Below are positions 61,343 through 64,000 of a stretch of 64,000 nucleotides of DNA, one piece after another. Source of the DNA: an uncultured Bacteroidales bacterium (GTDB lineage Bacteria; Bacteroidota; Bacteroidia; Bacteroidales; Bacteroidaceae). Under the pieces are notes generated by a model, which worked only from the letters and a program-made list of their open reading frames with translations, had not been told where the DNA came from and did not search any database. A program made the translations under genes and the position numbers. Location of the stretch: positions 21,135-85,134 of the forward strand of contig CADCIQ010000042.1 in NCBI GenBank assembly GCA_902801425.1. The letters run 5' to 3'. The first letter of the stretch is position 1, and each line of letters begins with the position of its first letter.

Positions 61343-62122
61343 ATGCGCTTTATTTCATGGAACGTGAACGGGCTTCGTGCCTGTGCTGGTAAGGATGGCG
61401 AGAAAGTGGAAAACGGAATAATGGGTTTCCAGACCGCCTTTGCCGAGTTTGATGCTGATTTCTTCTGCCTTCAGGAAACGAAGATGCAGGAAGGTCAGCT
61501 CGACCTTTCATTTCCCGGCTATCAGTCATATTGGAACTATGCCGAGAAAAAAGGCTACTCAGGCACGGCTATCTATACTAAACACGCTCCATTGAGCGTT
61601 AGTTATGGTATGGGGATAGACGAGCACGATCATGAAGGTCGTGTCATAACCCTTGAATATGATAAATTCTATCTCGTCACCGTCTATACCCCAAACTCGC
61701 AGGATGGTCTTCGCCGACTCGACTACCGCATGACATGGGAGGATGACTTCCGTGCATATCTCAAGGCTCTTGACACCAAGAAACCTGTCATCGTATGTGG
61801 TGACATGAACGTGGCTCATGAGGAGATAGACCTGAAGAATCCTAAGACGAACCACATGAATGCCGGCTTCACGGATGAGGAGCGCGAGAAGTTCTCACAG
61901 CTTCTAAGCGAGGGCTTTATTGATACCTTCCGCACATTACACCCGGAAGAGGTGACCTATTCGTGGTGGTCCTACCGTTTTCAGGCTCGAAAGAAGAACA
62001 CAGGTTGGCGTATTGACTATTTCGTCACTTCCGAGAGACTGAAGGACAGCATCAAAACAGCGGCTATCCATACCAATGTCTATGGTTCGGATCATTGCCC
62101 GGTAGAACTGGAAATAAAATAA
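61343..62122 (+). CDS. exoA: Exodeoxyribonuclease III / AP endonuclease
   Basis: The 259-residue protein has all the motifs of the ExoIII family: FISWNVNGLRA, CLQETKM (metal glutamate), VYTPNSQ, CGDMNVAHEEIDL (catalytic D and N), WWSYRFQARKKNTGWRIDYF and SDHCPVEL. It removes abasic sites in base excision repair. Length is normal. It is followed at 6 bases from the stop by palindromic element C. Confidence 0.96.
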   Translation: MRFISWNVNGLRACAGKDGEKVENGIMGFQTAFAEFDADFFCLQETKMQEGQLDLSFPGYQSYWNYAEKKGYSGTAIYTKHAPLSVSYGMGIDEHDHEGRVITLEYDKFYLVTVYTPNSQDGLRRLDYRMTWEDDFRAYLKALDTKKPVIVCGDMNVAHEEIDLKNPKTNHMNAGFTDEEREKFSQLLSEGFIDTFRTLHPEEVTYSWWSYRFQARKKNTGWRIDYFVTSERLKDSIKTAAIHTNVYGSDHCPVELEIK

Positions 62123-62128
62123 AAGACA

Positions 62129-62300
62129 ACGGCCCCTCACCTGCCCTTCGGGCATCCTCTCCCCAAGGGGCGAGGAAAAAAGTTAGTATTTCTAACCAAT
62201 GGGGCAAGTCATGGAAATAAAATCAGATAAATAGCGTACAAAGGTAACTCGTTCCTCGCCCCTTGGGGAGAGGATGCCCGCAGGGCAGGTGAGGGGCCGT
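62129..62300. repeat. MITE-like palindromic element (family 2, copy C)
   Basis: ACGGCCCCTCACCTGCCCTT and CGGGCATCCTCTCCCC are mirrored by GGGGAGAGGATGCCCG then CAGGGCAGGTGAGGGGCCGT; the inner arms are AAGGGGCGAGGAAAA and TTCCTCGCCCCTT. The inverted ends are about 50 bases and the total about 172. Confidence 0.85.
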
Positions 62301-62323
62301 TTGTGATGGGCGGATAATTAATT

Positions 62324-63067
62324 ATGCGTTTTTTCACCTTATATATAATAGCACTCCTCACATCATTGGTGGCAAGTGCACAGGAAAGGACGGTTGAGAA
62401 CCGCCCTTATTGCGATTTGCGCCCTATGCACTTCGGAGTTATCGTGGGAACGCATTTTCAGGATCTTGAGTTTGAGAACGTAGGAGCTTTTACCTATACC
62501 GATGCTGACGGCAATCAGCAGGATGCACTTGTAACCTGCGATCAGAACAAGTGGGATAGCGGCTTTCAGGTTGGCGTGCTTGGAGAGATGCGCCTGACTG
62601 ACTATCTCGCCTTCCGCGCGGCACCTGTTATGTATTTTGCCAACCGACATATCGTCTTTACCGACTATAAGGACCTTGATGCTAAGGGCGACTATACACA
62701 GGCACGCCAGGATATGAAGAGCGTGTATGTCTCTTGTTCGCTCGATCTTATCTATGCAGCCCAGCGATTCAACAATCATCGTCCGTATGTCATGGCAGGT
62801 CTCGCACCGGCACTTAATCTCTCAACAAAGGCAAACGACTATCTACAGCTGAAGAAAAGCGACCTTTTCTTTGAGGTTGGCATGGGATGTGATTTCTATC
62901 TGCCATTCTTCAAGCTGCGCCCTGAACTTAAATTCATGTATTCGCTCGGCAATAGCCTGAATACAAACCATGCAAAGACGCTGAAGGATGGTAGCAAACT
63001 GAAATACGCAGGTTCCGTGAGTCATGCACGAAGCAGCATCATAGCCCTTACCTTCCATTTTGAATAG
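62324..63067 (+). CDS. PorT-like outer-membrane barrel protein
   Basis: The 247-residue protein has a signal peptide (MRFFTLYIIALLTSLVASAQ), then beta-barrel sequence (HFGVIVGTHFQDLEFENVG, RAAPVMYFANRHIVFTDY, RPYVMAGLAPALNLSTKAN) and the end SSIIALTFHFE. The order of motifs recalls PorT, a barrel needed for type IX secretion in Bacteroidetes. The assignment is by similarity of pattern only. Its presence fits the secreted proteins with C-terminal tails elsewhere in the window. Confidence 0.75.
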   Translation: MRFFTLYIIALLTSLVASAQERTVENRPYCDLRPMHFGVIVGTHFQDLEFENVGAFTYTDADGNQQDALVTCDQNKWDSGFQVGVLGEMRLTDYLAFRAAPVMYFANRHIVFTDYKDLDAKGDYTQARQDMKSVYVSCSLDLIYAAQRFNNHRPYVMAGLAPALNLSTKANDYLQLKKSDLFFEVGMGCDFYLPFFKLRPELKFMYSLGNSLNTNHAKTLKDGSKLKYAGSVSHARSSIIALTFHFE

Positions 63068-63178
63068 TGAACATTGTTCAGTACCTATAAAAAGGTATTC
63101 ATAGCGCCAAGAAAGAAGAAAAATACAATTTTTTTGAAAATTTTCTCATTATTTTTAGGTATTTTCAAAAGAAAACAT

Positions 63179-63186
63179 TAACTTTG
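63179..63186 (+). promoter_or_regulatory. -7 promoter element for the ferredoxin gene
   Basis: TAACTTTG followed by CACTC, about 53 bases before the ATG at 63239. Confidence 0.65.
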
Positions 63187-63238
63187 CACTCATCATTAGA
63201 ATTAAAACAATATTAACAAATAACAAAACAAAAACATT

Positions 63239-63406
63239 ATGGCATACGTAATTAGTGATGACTGCATTGCATGTGGAACATGTATCAGCGAGTGTCCATC
63301 AGAGGCTATTTCTGAGGGCGAAATCTATTCTATCAACCCAGACCTCTGCACAGAGTGTGGCACATGTGCTGACGTTTGTCCTAACGAGGCTATCAGCCTT
63401 CCTTAA
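63239..63406 (+). CDS. Small 2[4Fe-4S] ferredoxin
   Basis: The 55-residue protein carries two cluster motifs, CIACGTCISECP and CTECGTCADVCP, each with a C-x2-C-x2-C-x3-C-P pattern. It starts MAYVISDD and ends EAISLP. It is a bacterial-type ferredoxin that carries electrons in the cytoplasm, perhaps for pyruvate:ferredoxin oxidoreductase or hydrogenases. It has its own promoter and terminator. Confidence 0.95.
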   Translation: MAYVISDDCIACGTCISECPSEAISEGEIYSINPDLCTECGTCADVCPNEAISLP

Positions 63407-63435
63407 GACTCCGCACGCATAGCGTATTGAACTAA

Positions 63436-63466
63436 AAGGCAATCTCATTTCTGAGGTTGCCTTTTT
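63436..63466 (+). terminator. Intrinsic terminator of the ferredoxin gene
   Basis: AAAGGCAATCTCA and TGAGGTTGCCTTT pair and run into TTTCC. Confidence 0.88.
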
Positions 63467-63553
63467 CCTTGCAGTTTTCTGAGCAACTTGTAATAATTTC
63501 AACCATACAGGAAAGTTTACTCCTTGTTTTTTTGCGAATTAAAAAGTTATTTG

Positions 63554-63561
63554 TATCTTTG
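63554..63561 (+). promoter_or_regulatory. -7 promoter element for the flavoprotein gene
   Basis: TATCTTTG followed by TGGGCG, about 70 bases before the ATG at 63632. Confidence 0.65.
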
Positions 63562-63569
63562 TGGGCGAT

Positions 63570-63630
63570 TTTCAATTTGTAATTCGTAATTAGTCATAAG
63601 TAATTCGTAATTTGTAATTAGTAATTAATA
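63570..63630. repeat. Short tandem repeat in the flavoprotein leader
   Basis: GTAATTCGTAATTAGTCATA, AGTAATTCGTAATTTGTAAT and TAGTAATTA are near-repeats of about 10 bases. Confidence 0.6.
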
Positions 63631-63631
63631 T

Positions 63632-64000
63632 ATGGTAAATAATATCACTCCAACAATCAAGTATATTGGCGTTGACGATCTTGACATAGATCTTTTCGAG
63701 AGCCAGTACGAAGTGCCTAACGGCATGGCATACAACTCATATCTCATTGAGGATGAGAAGATCGCAATCATGGATACTGCTGATGCTCGCAAGGGAGCAG
63801 AGTGGTGGGCTAACCTTGAAGAGGCTCTTGCTGGACGCAAGCCTACATATCTCGTGGCTCACCACATGGAGCCTGACCATGCCTCTCTCATTGTAGAGGT
63901 AGTTGAGAAATATCCGGAGGTGAAAATCGTTACTTCAGGCAAGGCTATCACTATGCTTGGCAACTTCTTCCCAACGAAAGACCTTAAAGCCAACTGCCTT
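63632..64000 (+). CDS. FprA-type A-type flavoprotein, cut by the window end
   Basis: The first 123 residues (MVNNITPTIKYIGVDDLDID onward) are seen. They match the metallo-beta-lactamase-like domain of A-type flavoproteins, with the diiron ligand block HHMEPDHAS and NSYLIEDEKIAIMDT before it. The family reduces oxygen or nitric oxide, using a C-terminal flavodoxin domain that would lie outside the window. It lies after the ferredoxin gene, which may supply electrons. Confidence 0.9.
   Translation, partial: MVNNITPTIKYIGVDDLDIDLFESQYEVPNGMAYNSYLIEDEKIAIMDTADARKGAEWWANLEEALAGRKPTYLVAHHMEPDHASLIVEVVEKYPEVKIVTSGKAITMLGNFFPTKDLKANCL

Overview
The window looks like a chromosome segment of a Bacteroidetes bacterium, most likely a rumen or gut Prevotella in the broad sense. 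The reasons are the Bacteroidetes-type -7 promoter motif TAnnTTTG upstream of many genes, weak or absent Shine-Dalgarno sites, several secreted glycoside hydrolases, proteins with Prevotella-style C-terminal sorting tails, a PorT-like barrel protein, and an assortment of Bacteroidetes-specific families (DUF3857/transglutaminase, DUF1599, DoxX-type membrane protein). No phage, plasmid backbone, CRISPR array or intact transposase was seen.

Layout. 0.1-11.2 kb, minus strand: a six-gene set for acetylated beta-1,4-glucan/glucomannan breakdown (SGNH acetylesterase, GH5_7-like mannanase, CE7-type esterase, GH94 phosphorylase, GH3, GH9), apparently read from one promoter near 11.2 kb and without SusC/SusD in view. 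11.7-17.5 kb: a thioredoxin-like protein, a broken AraC regulator, a GH2 enzyme, tRNA-Ser(GGA) and an outer-membrane barrel protein. 18-21.9 kb: a biotin-dependent carboxylase operon (biotin carboxylase, carrier, carboxyltransferase) behind a cobalamin riboswitch. 22-30.7 kb: a surface protein with a 59-residue downstream partner, then gltB-gltD. 31.4-37.8 kb: a secreted protein, a hydrolase, DsbD, a gamma-carbonic-anhydrase-like protein, LuxS, and a lipoprotein gene split by a frameshift. 38-43.8 kb: two DUF3857 proteins and a secreted two-repeat protein. 44.5-45.9 kb: decaying genes (YafQ-type toxin with an amber codon, Rpn-type protein with an internal deletion). 46-52.7 kb: a membrane protein with GH28, then a sigma factor, a putative anti-sigma factor and twin secreted proteins. 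53.5-56.2 kb: the tRNA nucleotidyltransferase gene with a duplicated 3' tail around a one-gene cassette. 56.3-64 kb: a housekeeping run (lipoprotein, DUF1599, DoxX-type, tpiA, SPOR, folE, exoA, PorT-like, ferredoxin, start of an FprA-type flavoprotein).

The most unusual content is repetitive DNA. (1) Six intergenic arrays built on an 11-bp period (an ATGG/TAGG-like anchor plus 7 variable bases); five of them reverse orientation around a centre, in three cases CATAGTTTATG. Each array has its own unit but some share flanks, so they look like one diversified family. (2) MITE-like GC-rich palindromic elements of about 160-180 bp fill the gap between the stop codon of one gene and the start of the next in several operons. 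Related half or whole copies are inserted in frame in coding sequence: twice in the tRNA nucleotidyltransferase, once in DsbD, and at the N-termini of GH9 and a DUF3857 protein, where the repeat supplies the start codon. (3) AT-rich mirrored arrays occupy many other intergenic gaps. All assignments are from reading the sequence; no database search was run.
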